Positions 41,396 to 52,334 of a stretch of 64,000 nt of DNA are shown one piece after another. Made by a program: the position numbers and the translations under genes. Every line of letters begins with the position of its first letter. Position 1 is the first letter of the stretch. The stretch covers positions 21,759,514 through 21,823,513 of the forward strand of contig NC_049984.1 in NCBI RefSeq assembly GCF_000003815.2. Direction: 5' to 3'. A model generated the notes under the pieces. The model saw only the letters and a program-made list of their open reading frames with translations, ran no database searches and was not told the origin of the DNA. This DNA comes from Branchiostoma floridae (lineage: Eukaryota > Chordata > Leptocardii > Amphioxiformes > Branchiostomatidae).

Positions 41396-42135
41396 TTAGA
41401 TTTTTGGCCTCTTGAACACTTATCCCCTCTATGAAAGATCTTTAGGCCAGAACTCGGGCGGTCTTCGAACCTTCGAAAATGGTAGCACGTGTCACCTAAC
41501 TGCAATTTATTAGTCATTCGAAAATGTCCAACAGGAGAATATTCTCTGACCTGTTCGTTGTTCTGCCATTTTGACGCAAGTTTCCTCCGCGGACGAGGTT
41601 CGCCTCTGTTTATAGTTTCTGGTTTACTAGGTTTTGCCCAGAAATCTTTGAATTTATGATATTATTTGAAGCCCTGGCCATTATGAGGGCAAAAAGCGAT
41701 ACAATCTGTTACAGAAATAGTGTTTTCATCCAGTAAGGATGTTGAATAAAACTACCTTTGTCCGCAAGCTGTGTGTGACAAGTTTGGCCCCAGTCCCTTG
41801 GATACCCCTTTGTCACTGTTTAAAAACTTTCTGGCAATGGCTTTAGTAGCCGTAATCTTTGAAAGACAAAAAGTTACATCATGTACAATACATTATTGCC
41901 ATATCGGTATACATTTTCCTGTTACCACATTTCTATTCATATGCATCTAGCAATAGCAATCGGACACCAGCATCAAAGCTATTGATTATCTGTGTTTGAT
42001 CTGCATTGTAGTATTGAATGCTTTACAGTGATCATTGTACTTTTTATTTCTTCTCGAAAAGGGAGAGTGGTAAAAGGAAACCCAACAACCAAGGAATCAG
42101 AGTGGCATTCTTTATCTGCCTTAGATAGAACTTAC
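41396..42135. other. Non-coding, nothing recognised
   Basis: No splice-bounded coding segment that I can support. Confidence 0.4.
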
Positions 42136-42252
42136 CATGCCAGGTGTCATTCGAGTTTGTAGTTCTTGAACCATAAGGGTAAGGGGACCACTCACGGATC
42201 ATCTTGTTGATGGTTCTGTTCCTGTCGTGAGCGTGGTCTGTTACTTTTACTC
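42136..42252 (-). CDS. Transposase-like exon (TDHAHDRN...TTNSNDTWH)
   Basis: 117 nt with acceptor TTTTATCAG and donor GGCATG|GTAAGT. Reads VKVTDHAHDRNRTINKMIRE then WSPYPYGSRTTNSNDTWH. The TDxHxxxxxxIxKxxRE ... (H/N)xxDxWH pattern is shared by RNase H-fold transposase-like proteins abundant in invertebrates and fish, with Asp residues at probable catalytic positions. Clean exon with no stop. Confidence 0.6.
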
Positions 42253-42332
42253 CTGATAAAAGCAACAGAGGGCACAAGTAAGTTATGACAACATGGAAAT
42301 AAAGACTCGAAATGTGTGAATTTTTCTTACTG

Positions 42333-42520
42333 TTATGTTTTATGGCGAACACAAGGCTTATGCTTCAGCCTTGTAATACTGCTTGTTGATGTGCGCAGGC
42401 TATTTTTGAAGGAGCTGATGAGGTTGGCTGTATGGGTACTGCTGGGGAGAGAGTTCCAGAGGGAAATTGCTCTGCTGACGACCCCGTTGTCACCAGAAAC
42501 AATTGTGAATTGAAACTGAA
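42333..42520 (-). pseudogene. LINE ORF2 C-terminal fragment fused in frame to the transposase-like segment
   Basis: Minus frame ends FTIVSGDNGVVSRAISLWNS then LPSSTHTANLISSFKNSLRT. The (R)xxxLWNSLPxx...SFKxxL box ends the ORF2 of many jockey/CR1-like LINEs. It continues without a stop from the transposase-like peptide upstream, giving a chance fusion ORF of 210 codons. Confidence 0.6.
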
Positions 42521-42965
42521 ACGTTTTATTTTGCTTAGTCATGAGGACACTAGAATGGTGAAGTAAGCGTGCATTTGGCTTCTGCCGTATAGACCAATCA
42601 AAGTCCCCAAAGTCGTTCTCACCAATCAGATTCGACTCCCAGGTTTGTTTTGTTTGGAGCCGCAGTTCTTCAGATGACGCAGTGCCATGCTTGCCACCTT
42701 CCAAGAAGTAAGGCAGTTGTTTTCTGGTTACTAATAAGCTGCTAGCACAGATTACTTCTAACACTTCATGTGTTAGAGTGTTGATTTCATCTGTGCTGGA
42801 ATAAAGAGCATCGAATGTGGGTGATTGTGTGGGGAAGTCAGCGAAGAGGTTACTTCCATCCTGCTGGAGCAGCTGGCTGACATTGTCCACCCATGCCTTC
42901 AGGTTCTGGTGCTGGATTTGGATGTGCTTGTGCATATCAAGGTGAAACTGTTCATGCTGTATCAT
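42520..42965 (-). pseudogene. Transposase-like C-terminal region, copy 1
   Basis: Reads LDMHKHIQIQHQNLKAWVDN, VSQLLQQDGSNLFADFP, ALYSSTDEINTLTHEVLEVI and CASSLLVTRKQLPYFLEGGK, then DFDWSIRQKPNARLLHHSSV. A very close copy is at 52560-52897 on the plus strand. The family is an uncharacterised transposase-like group seen in cnidarians and amphioxus. Confidence 0.65.
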
Positions 42966-43057
42966 GTCCTAGACATGGCCAGATAGAAGACAAGTTAAAA
43001 GAAACAGTTGTATGTTTACAACGCAAAGTCTTAAGACTTTTTTCTGAAATGCTTCTT

Positions 43058-43193
43058 CAGGTTCTGAACCCCAATCTTTCCTCCCCAATGTCCTGAAAGG
43101 GGAAAGGGAAGTCGACTTCTAACACGCACCGCGGGTTGTTACACTCCATCTGCAGTTTCACAGGAGTGATGTACACCCCAAAACCACGATAGT
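43058..43193 (-). CDS. Exon, unknown
   Basis: Acceptor TCTCCTTCCAG then YRGFGVYITPVKLQMECNNP and RCVLEVDFPFPFQDIG, stop at 43058. A donor within is likely but not located. It reads as a beta-rich domain. Family unknown. Confidence 0.45.
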
Positions 43194-43241
43194 CTGGAAG
43201 GAGACCAGGTTTCTAGGATTTATTCGTACGTTGGATCTTAC

Positions 43242-43404
43242 CCACGTTATGTCCTTTGAATGCGACAGCCACCAGCTGGCGGGCCTTGAGGGTCATGGGG
43301 GTACAGTAAGTTCCATTTGTGCACCACGTCTTCGGCCACCAAAGCCCGCTTGCGCAACATCTCCACGTCAGCCTTCAGCTGCTGTAGACTTCCCACCGGT
43401 GATT
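43242..43404 (-). CDS. Exon, two candidate frames
   Basis: Donor CGTGG|GTAAGA. The 5' part favours ESPVGSLQQLKADVEMLRKR then ALVAEDVVHKWN (helical). The 3' part favours NGTYCTPMTLKARQLVAVAF then KGHNVG. A frameshift near 43310 would reconcile them. Confidence 0.4.
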
Positions 43405-43589
43405 CCTACATTTGAAATAATTGCAGGCAGTATTGTACAAGAGACAAATGCCCAATAATTGTTGGGAACACATCCGTCCCTTTTACCTTCAGATTTAAAT
43501 GCTTATATGTTGTGGCAAACACTCAGAATTTTCCCTAACTTGAAGGTTATGCCAGTCCCTAAAATGCTATCAATTGGAGATCAATTGGT

Positions 43590-43987
43590 CAGAAATTTGA
43601 AATTACATTGAGTTGCCGTTCATTGTATAATACATAGACACATGACTTGGGGGGTTGAATCATGCCTTGATAGAGTCTATCTTCAGAATCAGATTCCTGG
43701 ATTTTCATGAAAGACGTGGCACGGAAAATTGGATCTAGCTCCAAACCCTTACTTTTTCTGATTAAGTATGATAGTTGTTTGGTGCCCTGTGGAAGTTCGC
43801 ATTGTGTGGTTACACCTGTACTAGCTCCGCTTGTGGACACTATGTTGATAGTGCGTCTGAAGAAGTTTGCTGTCGCTTGGACATAAAGATGGTCAGCCCA
43901 TGGACCATTTTCTGACATGTTCCTTTGATAGTCGTCTAAGCTGATCCCAGGTGTTGTTTTAAATGAGACAATTGGTTCACCATTAGC
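43590..43987 (-). CDS. OTU-domain exon 2 (C-terminal part)
   Basis: Acceptor CCATCCTCACAG, then ANGEPIVSFKTTPGISLDDY, QRNMSENGPWADHLYVQATA and NFFRRTINIVSTSGASTG, closing at VLYNERQLNVISNF. GxWADHxxxQAxAxxxxxxIxIVxT is the OTU segment following the catalytic loop. OTU proteases cleave ubiquitin chains. The catalytic His, expected near the C-terminus, is not evident (the end reads CVYVLYNERQ), so activity is doubtful or another exon is needed. Phase 0 joins exon 1 without disruption. Confidence 0.75.
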
Positions 43988-44179
43988 CTGTGAGGATGGG
44001 TAATGACAGATATTTCAATTTATGCTTGAAAATTTTATCCATTATAAATCTTAACACTTTTAGTTACACAATGTTATAAGAATACATTATATCAGATACT
44101 TTTACTTGTAGTGTACTAATAACGGATGCCCCAATGACCCTATAAGCCAAAAGAATTGTAAGAAATTACAATTATGTAC

Positions 44180-44433
44180 CGTGTCGGGATGGTCTTTTAT
44201 GAACAATGTCACTGCTTTCCTGATTTCGTCTTGGGACATCTCTTCCACACCTTCCTGTCGTAAGGCATCTCGCTTCAGCTGGTGCCTGATTGTCCAGAAG
44301 AAACAGTTCCCATCGCCTGGTGTTGGCGAACGAAGCTGCAGTCCAGCTGTTTGGGTCCTCTGCTGTAGGACATCTGCTGTGCTCCCTTCCCTCAGTATGG
44401 ACTGGGAGAGCTCAGATAGACCCACCTTTCTCC
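44180..44433 (-). CDS. OTU-domain exon 1 (catalytic Asp/Cys)
   Basis: 254 nt, acceptor TTTCACTTCTAG, donor GACACG|GTACAT. Reads RKVGLSELSQSILREGSTAD, LRSPTPGDGNCFFWTIRHQL and VEEMSQDEIRKAVTLFIKDH P. GDGNCFFxxxxxQL is the OTU signature, with catalytic Asp and Cys two residues apart in DGNC. LRxxVxxFxxxHP follows as in the family. No stop. A 5' exon is required. Whether this is a host gene or part of a transposon cannot be decided here. Confidence 0.8.
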
Positions 44434-46146
44434 CTAGAAGTGAAAGACGAACACACAGTTATGTATTGATAAGACAAATGTAAATATATTAATTGGCAAG
44501 TATGATGCTGAATGATTTTACTGTATGTTGAAGATTCAAACCTGTCCATGAAGTTTCGCTTGCACACAATAAATGTAACAATTATATTAGGCTGTCAACT
44601 TACATAAACATATGATACAGTCCCGTCGCCAGCGACGATTTTTCTTTAGACATGTGAGGAATGGTCGCGGACCCCCACTGAACGTCGCGCGACTGGGTCC
44701 GAGGTGGTCGCACGATGATTCCAATAAAAACCATTGCATGACTATTTTGATCCTCTTTAGACAGCCTAAAAATGTCGTCGGCAACGTTGTCGATAACAAC
44801 AGTCGCACGACTATGAACGTGTTGTCTGTATGACTCCGCCTCTTGGCTATCCAGGGGAGCAAGATTCAATGTTCTGACTTTTTTGACACGGTTTTATTTA
44901 TCTATTCTTGATTTCAGATTTTCAAACCATTAGAAGCAAGAAGAGAACACACTTGAAACCTTTACATATATTAATTGTATTTTCTTACGTGCACACTTCC
45001 AAATTTTCGTGCCGGTGGATGGAAAATCAGGCTAGGGGGTACGTAACTCGAGACTTGTGCCGGATACGCCGGTAAGCTCTCGAAGGCTTAGACAAGCAAA
45101 ACCCCGCCCTTTGAAAAAGTTGAAGTTACGTTATGATGCTTCAATCTGACGGGGAAATGAATAATCAGCACTCGCTTAAGTCTGCGGTGCAACGCCTGTG
45201 ATAATGTGTCGGACTGGTGAGAAAAAAGACCATCAATCAAGTTTGAGCGGGGCGGCGACCAGTTTGCGGAGGGACGGTCTCGTGTTGACTTGTGGAAAAT
45301 ACTAAAATGTACATTCACAAGAGCATTGGTATATCTTCTGTCCTATGCTCAATTCCTTGACATATTTGTGCACAATCATCGACCAAAAAAAAGACTTGTG
45401 GCGCGAGTGACTCTGGAGTCCGGGGTAGTTCCTTCCCCGGCCTCCCGGGGTTGTGGCGGGGGAGGACGAATCGCCATTTTGACCGGGAAAGGCTCAGATG
45501 CCGGGAAAGGAGTATAATGATAATATATGCTGGGAAGCTTGTAGCCTGCCCACAACGGCGGTACGTAAATCCAAATGAGTCGGACACTAATCAACGTATT
45601 TGTCTAGTATAACACGCACATAGTCATGATTTCATAACGTTTTATTGAAATTACCAAACACAAACTTCGCTGTTCTAATCTCTTCTGTGCGAACCTCACA
45701 ACCTCATTTCGCACAACACCCTGTGTGCTCAGATCGATGGCAATCTCTAAACTTGCACACTACTATAAAATTCTGCTTTTCTGCAAGTGGAAGGATAGAA
45801 GTCATAGTAGATAATAGATAGCTATGGGGATCATTCGATCATTCTACGCTATTCCTGTACTGTGCTGATAAATAAAATTGTGATACAAATCATACAATTG
45901 TAAAAATTGTGATATAATTGTGTTTGTACAACTGGAGTGATCTCATACCCAACCGAAGAACTACTCTACAAAAGAAATGGGGCACTTTGTGACTTACAGT
46001 TTCTCTGCACTCTGGTAAAGCCTGTGTCCGCAAATTAAAGCGATTGGCTGTGGCCGCCCTACCACTCTGTGTCGTGGCAAGAAGTGAGCTATATATATGT
46101 ATAAGAAGCACATAATCGTCGTGGTAGCCTGCGAATAAGTGATAAA
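44434..46146. other. Mostly non-coding, CG-rich patch at 45.4 kb
   Basis: A GC-rich stretch at 45390-45510 (CCCCGGCCTCCCGGGG) might be a promoter-like CpG patch for one of the flanking genes, but no start site is evident. Region 44610-44860 holds repeated TCGCxCGAC words without clear boundaries. Confidence 0.35.
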
Positions 46147-46488
46147 TTATAAACAGCATACTTCTTCGAGCATGGGTCCTCCAGAAACGTAACCAGCCTT
46201 GTTATCCACAATGTACCGTGAGCGGAAACTTACGGGAAAGTGCATGGTCTCTGCGCCACCCTGTTTGCGCCCTTTCCCGCCGAATTCCGTGTCATGTCCC
46301 ACGGGGATAAAAAGATACACAGGAAATAACAACTCGTCCCCACACACCAGGTCATGGATAATAGAATTCGGCAAACTAGTCCTGGAGAAAGTGTCCGGGG
46401 ATACGTAGCAGAGCCTAAATCGAGTTTTTGAACCCTGTAATATACTTCTAGTTGTAAATGACGCTTCTGAGACCCTCTGACGTACCAC
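46147..46488 (-). CDS. Unrecognised open coding segment
   Basis: 113-codon minus frame with SKTRFRLCYVSPDTFSRTSL, IHDLVCGDELLFPVYLFIPV and GHDTEFGGKGRKQGG. Protein-like but no family recognised. No close acceptor or donor verified. Confidence 0.3.
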   Translation of the reverse strand: MVRQRVSEASFTTRSILQGSKTRFRLCYVSPDTFSRTSLPNSIIHDLVCGDELLFPVYLFIPVGHDTEFGGKGRKQGGAETMHFPVSFRSRYIVDNKAGYVSGGPMLEEVCCL

Positions 46489-47700
46489 AGTGCAGGAATA
46501 TGATTGAACATCTGTGGTACAGCAGACTATGCCGTCACCGCAAACATTAAAGCGGTCTCTTTTGCCCCCAAGCTTCCTACGTATAGCAACGGCAGCTCTT
46601 TAAACTCCGACAATGTAATCATTCTTGGAGATTTATAGCAGGTAGTTCTAGGAGTCAAATAACATTTCCACTGCAGGGCCAAACGAAATTTTTTCTCTAT
46701 AGAAACGGTGACTCACACACGTCATAAATCAATTTTCCGCGGCGCGGCTTGGTGCGACGCTGTCAGTGGGAGGAGGCGATTGCTAGTAGGCGATTACTAG
46801 TACTCTCCAAGCAGAGATTATTCGAAGAAATCGTGACCTTTCCCTTATATGCCCTTCTTTTTTTACCAGCCTCCCACAGAGGTTAGTGCATGACCTCCGA
46901 ATCTATCTGGGAGGAAATAATGTTATAATGGTGGAGGTCAAAATATGTTCATTTTGATAGCTTCTGTTTAAAACGTTAAAATTTAAATGTATTATACTTG
47001 TGGGGAGCTGTGTGCTTTATTCCCACTTTTGACAGATGAGGACAATCGCTCCTTGGGACAATGTCGCATTGCACTCAGAGAAGTTACTCATTTTAACAGT
47101 GTCACATACAAAGGGCAATAGATTGAAGTAATTCACTGTGTCTCGCGAACGGAATGGAAGACTGGACCTAACTCACTCCTTTGAATGCCTTTTACCTCCC
47201 CAACTTTCACAAATGGGTGGAGTGAGGCAAGGAGGTTGAAAAAAGAGAGTGAGGGAAGTCGTGCCTTTCCCAATGACACAACGCCGGGGACTTACTGGTC
47301 CCGAGCCCAACGCTTAACACTTGATAATGTGTGCTTGTGCTATTCAAGAAATTGCAGTCATGTCAGCTGTGTTCTAACATCATTATTTTATTACATTAAA
47401 AAAAATGGTTGTTCAATTTGTACTTTATGAGTGGTTCTTTTATCTCCCATATACTATAGTAAACAGGACCTAGTGACCATTGCTGATACCTCTTATAAAT
47501 AGGTACACGACATACATGATGTAGTTGGCAGTCCTAGCTTGAGTTTCTTGTGTTCTCTGTGTTTGTGTGGTTTTCAGATAATGTGGTTGACTAGGTTGTA
47601 ACATTGAGTTGTACATGTAGATGTACATGGTATGCGATAATTATGTTTCAGTCACACCCACTGTTCACACTCATTGTTACATAGGAATGAAAATAGCAAG
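46489..47700. other. Non-coding, nothing recognised
   Basis: No gene or element boundaries found. Confidence 0.4.
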
Positions 47701-47739
47701 TGTAATTTATGTGTATTGTACACACGCAACTATATACAA

Positions 47740-48310
47740 ATGTTTACCAGAAGAAACGTGAAAGACTTAGCTTATTTAAAAAATCCGCGGGATACCTTCA
47801 TCCGGGGTCAATACTTTGAAATGAAAAAAGAATGCGTCAGGCTAATCGGGAAAAAAATAAAAAAACAGTATTTTACACTAAAGATCCGTATCCACCAACA
47901 ACCTGTCAAGTTTTGGAACCTAGTAAAACAGTTACAAACAGAAGACTTTGGTCTAACGTGAGAAGAAACAATTGACAAACGAACACTTCATTCGTACTTT
48001 CAAGGATTATACTGAAGCAAAACTAAGTCCAAAGATCTGGAATTCGATAACCCATTTCTATCACAGATCCGTAACAAACTAGAATTAGAAAACAGACCTG
48101 CAATTTACAACCCCTTAGATTCTGAGATCCAATAGAACGAAATTAGAGACGCCATCTCCAAATTACAGAATAATAAAGCGTCGGGTAACGACCTTATACT
48201 GAACTAAATGCTAAAAAGCGCAGCACATATCCTTACATATCCATTAACTTAAATGTTAAATTTCATTCTCTCAACCGGCCAATTTCAATCTGTTTGGATA
48301 AAAGACTACA
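47740..48310 (+). pseudogene. Decayed LINE reverse-transcriptase N-terminal fragment
   Basis: Plus strand reads RNVKDLAYLKNPRDTFIRGQ then FWNLVKQLQTEDFG, the linker between endonuclease and RT. With frame breaks it continues EIRDAISKLQNNKASGNDLI and NFILSTGQFQSVW. These correspond to the RT entry motifs (ExxxAIxxLKxxKAxGxDxI and Fxx(G)xFPxxW). Several stops. Different from the 55-kb LINE. Confidence 0.75.
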
Positions 48311-48360
48311 AAAATAACAATATAATACAATGTACAAATCTTGCGAACTCCCGACATGCT

Positions 48361-49395
48361 CTAGGACTGATAACAACAAATGACAAAGACCAGAATTTTG
48401 ATGGTAATAACCGTGTCTTGCCAAATGAGTTTCCGAAAATATTTCAGCCAAAGTAAAATACTGCTTAAATGTGCAGCAAATTTGGTCGTAGTTTGTCCGC
48501 AGAATCTGTTGGAGTACGTGGACACCATGTAAAGTTCGTTCGCAGAAGCGAATACGAACTTCCTGTCCACAGATTTTGCTCGCTGACTAGCTGCTGCTTC
48601 AAAGTAGAAGCAATTTTTTCTTGACTCCTTTCGAACTACAATGGAGAGGTCTTTGCCATTCGCACTTGCTATCTCTCCTAGGAACCAGCCCTCCTCGTAG
48701 GCAACGGCAACGAAATTGCCGGGGAGGAGCTGGTCTTCCGTCAGTGTGTCGCTCTCGTCATCGATTTCTAAAAAACCCGAGTCATCCATTGGAGCATCGT
48801 TGTCCGAGACGTGCTGTCTGTCACCCCCGTTGTCCGAGACGTGCTGAGTGTCACCCTCGTTGTTCGAGTCGTGCTGAGTGTCACCCTCGTTGTTCGAGTC
48901 GTGCTGAGTGTCACCCTCGTTGTTCGAGTCGTGCTGAGTGTCACCCTCGTTGTTCGAGTCGTGCTGAGTGTCACCCTCGTTGTTCGAGTCGTGCTGAGTG
49001 TCACCCTCGTTGTTCGAGTCGTGCTGAGTGTCACCCTCGTTGTTCGAGACTCGCTGAGTGGTACCCTCGTTGTTCGAGACTCGCTGAGTGGTACCCTTGT
49101 TCTTCGAGACTCGCTGAGTGGTACCCTGGTTCTCCGAGACTCGCTGAGTGGTACCCTGGTTCTCCGAGACTCGCTGTGGTACCCTGGTTCTCCCGGACTC
49201 GCTGAGTGGTACCCTGGTTCTCCGAGACTCGCTGAGTGGTACCCTGGTTCTCCGAGACTCACTGAGTGGTACCCTGGTTCTCCGAGACTCGCTGAGTGGT
49301 ACCCTGGTTCTCCGACTCAGGTTGAGTGGTAGCTCCAGGTTCTCCGACTCGGGCTGAGTGGTCCCCTCGTTCTCCGACACGTGCTCAGTCTCCAT
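48361..49395 (-). CDS. Repeat-rich protein with C-terminal SH3/Tudor-like segment
   Basis: 344-codon frame from an ATG at 49395. Residues 1-200 are decapeptide repeats (SENQGTTQRV, NNEGDTQHDS) from a 30-bp minisatellite; between about residues 30 and 85 the repeat is read in another frame (RRTRVPLSES). Residues 200-220 are acidic. Then LLPGNFVAVAYEEGWFLGEI, SIVVRKESRKNCFYFE and KFVFASANELYMVSTYSNRF resemble the small beta-barrel found in several invertebrate transposon-associated proteins. The frame extends into unrelated sequence after that. Function unknown; the repeat half may be non-coding. Confidence 0.5.
   Translation of the reverse strand: METEHVSENEGTTQPESENLELPLNLSRRTRVPLSESRRTRVPLSESRRTRVPLSESRRTRVPLSESGRTRVPQRVSENQGTTQRVSENQGTTQRVSKNKGTTQRVSNNEGTTQRVSNNEGDTQHDSNNEGDTQHDSNNEGDTQHDSNNEGDTQHDSNNEGDTQHDSNNEGDTQHDSNNEGDTQHVSDNGGDRQHVSDNDAPMDDSGFLEIDDESDTLTEDQLLPGNFVAVAYEEGWFLGEIASANGKDLSIVVRKESRKNCFYFEAAASQRAKSVDRKFVFASANELYMVSTYSNRFCGQTTTKFAAHLSSILLWLKYFRKLIWQDTVITIKILVFVICCYQS
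48805..49345 (-). repeat. 30-bp minisatellite in coding phase
   Basis: Two unit families: GAGTGTCACCCTCGTTGTTC (seven or so near-identical units, 48837-49050) and GAGTGGTACCCTGGTTCTCC (about ten, 49050-49320). One unit near 49170 is 2 bp short (GCTGTGGTACC), shifting phase. Confidence 0.9.
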
Positions 49396-50520
49396 CTGTT
49401 CTACCGTCGGGGCCCTTTTGCAGAGGTCTTTAGCCTCCCAAGCAAAGAACTATCCTCTCTGAAAATGTATCGGTATACTTTTGCAACTGGCTTGAAGTTC
49501 TGAATATATATGCAACAGATTGGAGATCGCTTTGCTACATTGGGTTTTATCTAGAATTTCCCATAGGTTGGCTTTGCAATTGATTACCCACCCTTAGACC
49601 TTTTCACGTTCCAAGTTTGTTATCCGTGTCCAGTTGGTAGGGCAGGTTCCTCCAGGTTCCTCCAGGTTCTCCGCTACGCTCACTCGGTGGTTTATTCGGT
49701 GGTTATCGCACCTGACCAGGGATTATCTCACCATATACACCTCGGGCCGGGGCATTAGCCCTTTATTCACGTATCGTCTTCACCCCTTCCCTTCGTGCGC
49801 GGGCAATTTGGCGTAGCATTATTCTACCAAAAACACTCTCGATGCCTGAAGGTCTCTAAATGCGAAGCAACTGGAGACGTTTGGTTACTTTTTTGGTATG
49901 TAAAGGACTTCAACTTCACGTCTTAGTTTCGCTAGAAAAATCGGATGAAAATTATCCATATTTCATTGGTGTAGCAAAAATGACAATAAATTAACAAGAA
50001 ATGTTCAAAGGATACGCCATACATTAAAATTTCAATTTTGACAGCCGCTCACTTCTACAATTAGGAAATAAAACACAAACACAAAGATACATATGTGTTA
50101 CCTTCAATTTCAACTACTTACGTATCCTTCATATAAAATGATAACATTTATTGCTACTGTTATTATCGTTTTAACCCTTGTCCTGCTGGCAGTTTTTTAC
50201 TAGTACACCCTCCCTGTGCTGGGCATTTTTACCCTATTGAAAGAATGGGCACTTCTTTTACTTTGCCCTTTAATAGTTACTTTTCTCCCACGTAACCCTA
50301 GAAAGTTATACATCATTGTTACCAACCTTCTGGTACCATTGTTCAAGGCAAATGCGATGATAGACATGTTTACAAAGCGTTTCCACGATGGTGTCTGAGT
50401 TGTGGTATGGCTCCAGACATATGCAACATTCCCTGTTGTCATCTGTAACAAATTTAGAAAACCTTTGTTTAGTTCACGATACTCAATTCCTTTTTTCTTT
50501 TTGACACAGTACATTTATGT
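49396..50520. other. Non-coding, nothing recognised
   Basis: Contains a small CTCCAGGTTC duplication near 49640. No gene. Confidence 0.4.
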
Positions 50521-51540
50521 ATGCGTATACTGTCCGTGCCTCAGGCCTCCACCTCCGCAACTTCTACACAATATTTCCACTACCCATATCGTGCGCCTGC
50601 CGTACAGGCACCGCGACCACCAGGCACGTCGTTGCCCCTGACAACTACCTCCACTACTTCTGCGCAGTATCTCCAATACCCATATCGTGCACCTGGTGCT
50701 ACCCTCCACCCTCGACAGCCGTCCCCGGCCACTCTAACCTCTACATCGACTTAGTATCTCCAGTATCCCAACTACCCCTATAGTGCACTGGCAGTGCCTG
50801 TTCCAGCTGCTACACCCCACCTTATAACACACTTCCCTGACCGCTTCCTTGGCAACGCAGAAGAAGACTTCCCTGTCTGGCTTGGTAAATTTGAGATCTA
50901 CGCCGACGCACACCAGTATACCCCTGATGTCCGAGTTCGTATCCTCCCCACGTTTCTCGATGGACCTGCACTAACTTATCTCCAGGCCCTCGACCAGGAC
51001 GTGCGCCGTGATTACTCCAAACTCCTTGCGGCCCTGTCACAAGCTTTCAGCCAGGACAGGTATACCTTCACCTTCCGACAATCCTTAGCTCAGCGTCGGC
51101 GCCAACCAGGTGAGTCCTTCATGGTGTTCGCTGCAGAGCTCACACGCCTGGTTAGGCGAGCTCACCCGACATACAACGAGCCTGCCATCCGGGGCCAGAC
51201 CCTCCAGCATTTCATCCAGGGAGTTGATCCTGCCACCCGACTCCGGGTGATGGAGCGCGGCGCTCCCACCATCGACGAGGCTGTTGAGATCGCCACCCTG
51301 TATGAACGAACAGGCAGTGGCTGCCTCTGCGCCGCGGGACACTCGTGAGAATACCGTGAACACTGTCCAGCGGGACGATTTACAAATGGCAATGGCCGGC
51401 CTGACCGAACAGGTCCACATTCTCACTACCCTCCTCTACCGCCAGCAGCTGTCTCAGACATCCACCTCCCGGGCCGCTCCGTCTCACCTTTCCGTCCGCC
51501 ATCCAGGGATTTGTCACTGATGGCAAACTTGTGGTTCGGC
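50521..51540 (+). pseudogene. Gypsy-type retrotransposon gag, broken
   Basis: An N-terminal Tyr/Pro/Ser-rich region (QYFHYPYRAPA-type repeats) is closed by a TAG near 50752; the same frame resumes and reads ITHFPDRFLGNAEEDFPVWL, YLQALDQDVRRDYSKLLAAL and FRQSLAQRRRQPGESFMVFA, then AELTRLVRRAHPTYNE. This is the capsid-like retrotransposon gag domain (QxLxxRxQxxGESVxxFxxELxxLxxxAxP). Near 51290 the frame shifts, after which a helical segment (MAMAGLTEQVHILTTLLYRQ) follows. No zinc knuckle or pol. The fragment ends close to an unrelated transposase-like pseudogene. Confidence 0.8.
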
Positions 51541-51567
51541 CCGTTTAAATCATCCAATTGATGATGG

Positions 51568-52330
51568 ATGCAAGCCGAAGCCAGGGCCCTGACAGCTGCA
51601 ACCATCAGGAGATATCTCACACAGAGAGGGAAAACAGCTGTTCAAAGTTTACCTGGCAGAGTAAGAGATGACGTGAGAGCACCCTTCAAAGACTGTGTGA
51701 AACAGTGTGCAATAGAACTGCAGGGAATGCAAGTAGGATCAAACAAAGTGTCAGGTGTGATTGAAGCGGTAGCGAGAAACATTTTTGATGTTCAGTTCAC
51801 GTCCAGAGATTTGCCTCAAAAGTCCACAACCTGCAACCTAGCAGCCCAAGCTTTCTATTTCGGGAGGAGGCAAGTCGCAAAGCTGCTGGTAGCTGAGGAA
51901 AACTGGACACTCCATACAGATGGCACATCAAGGGACGGCAATAATGTACTGAACTATCAGTGTGTTACAAAAGACAGAGCGTTGTCTTTAGAATACCTGC
52001 CCGTGGCAGGGGAAACGTCTTTATCTGCCTTAGAAAGTACGCAAGCTGTCATCAATGAGCTTGCACAGCTCCATCCTTTGGAAAGTAAAGCTGTACACAA
52101 AATTCTCCTGGAGGGTCTTCGCTGCGACGACAGATAGATGTGCGGTTATGAAGCTGTTCACAAAGAAGCTGACAGCCTGGAAGAGCTAGAAAAGTGTAAC
52201 TCGCCAGAAGAGAAGAAAACCATCATTTCATTATTCTGTACCGCCCATTTTTTTTGGGCCTCAGTCACCATGTCACGCAGGCCCTGAAATAGCATCAGAC
52301 CACTGACTGGCTCTCTTGGCTTCCAGAAGG
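51568..52330 (+). pseudogene. Transposase-like gene, N-terminal and core part
   Basis: Frame opens inside the element: ARALTAATIRRYLTQRGKTA, VKQCAIELQGMQVGSNKVSG, FGRRQVAKLLVAEENWTLHT DGTSRDG and SLEYLPVAGETSLSALEST. The (H/S)TDGTxxxG block is typical of RNase H-fold transposase-like proteins in cnidarians and amphioxus, giving the first catalytic Asp. The frame ends at 52137 and continues in another frame (YEAVHKEADSLEELEKC). No introns are evident here. Confidence 0.65.
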
Positions 52331-52334
52331 AAAG

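Noticed and set aside
37894-43404. One continuous host gene spanning 33-44 kb
   Set aside because: Exons are numerous on one strand, but several have stops or frameshifts and they resemble different transposon-linked families, so I did not join them.
45390-45520. CpG-island promoter of a gene
   Set aside because: GC-rich patch only about 130 bp long with no adjacent first exon identified on either strand.
48805-49345. Tandem 30-bp and other short direct repeats as a CRISPR array
   Set aside because: There are no unique spacers between repeats and the context is animal DNA; these are minisatellites.
50521-51540. Intact LTR retrotransposon
   Set aside because: No LTRs, no zinc knuckle, protease, RT or integrase follow; the gag frame is interrupted and shifted.
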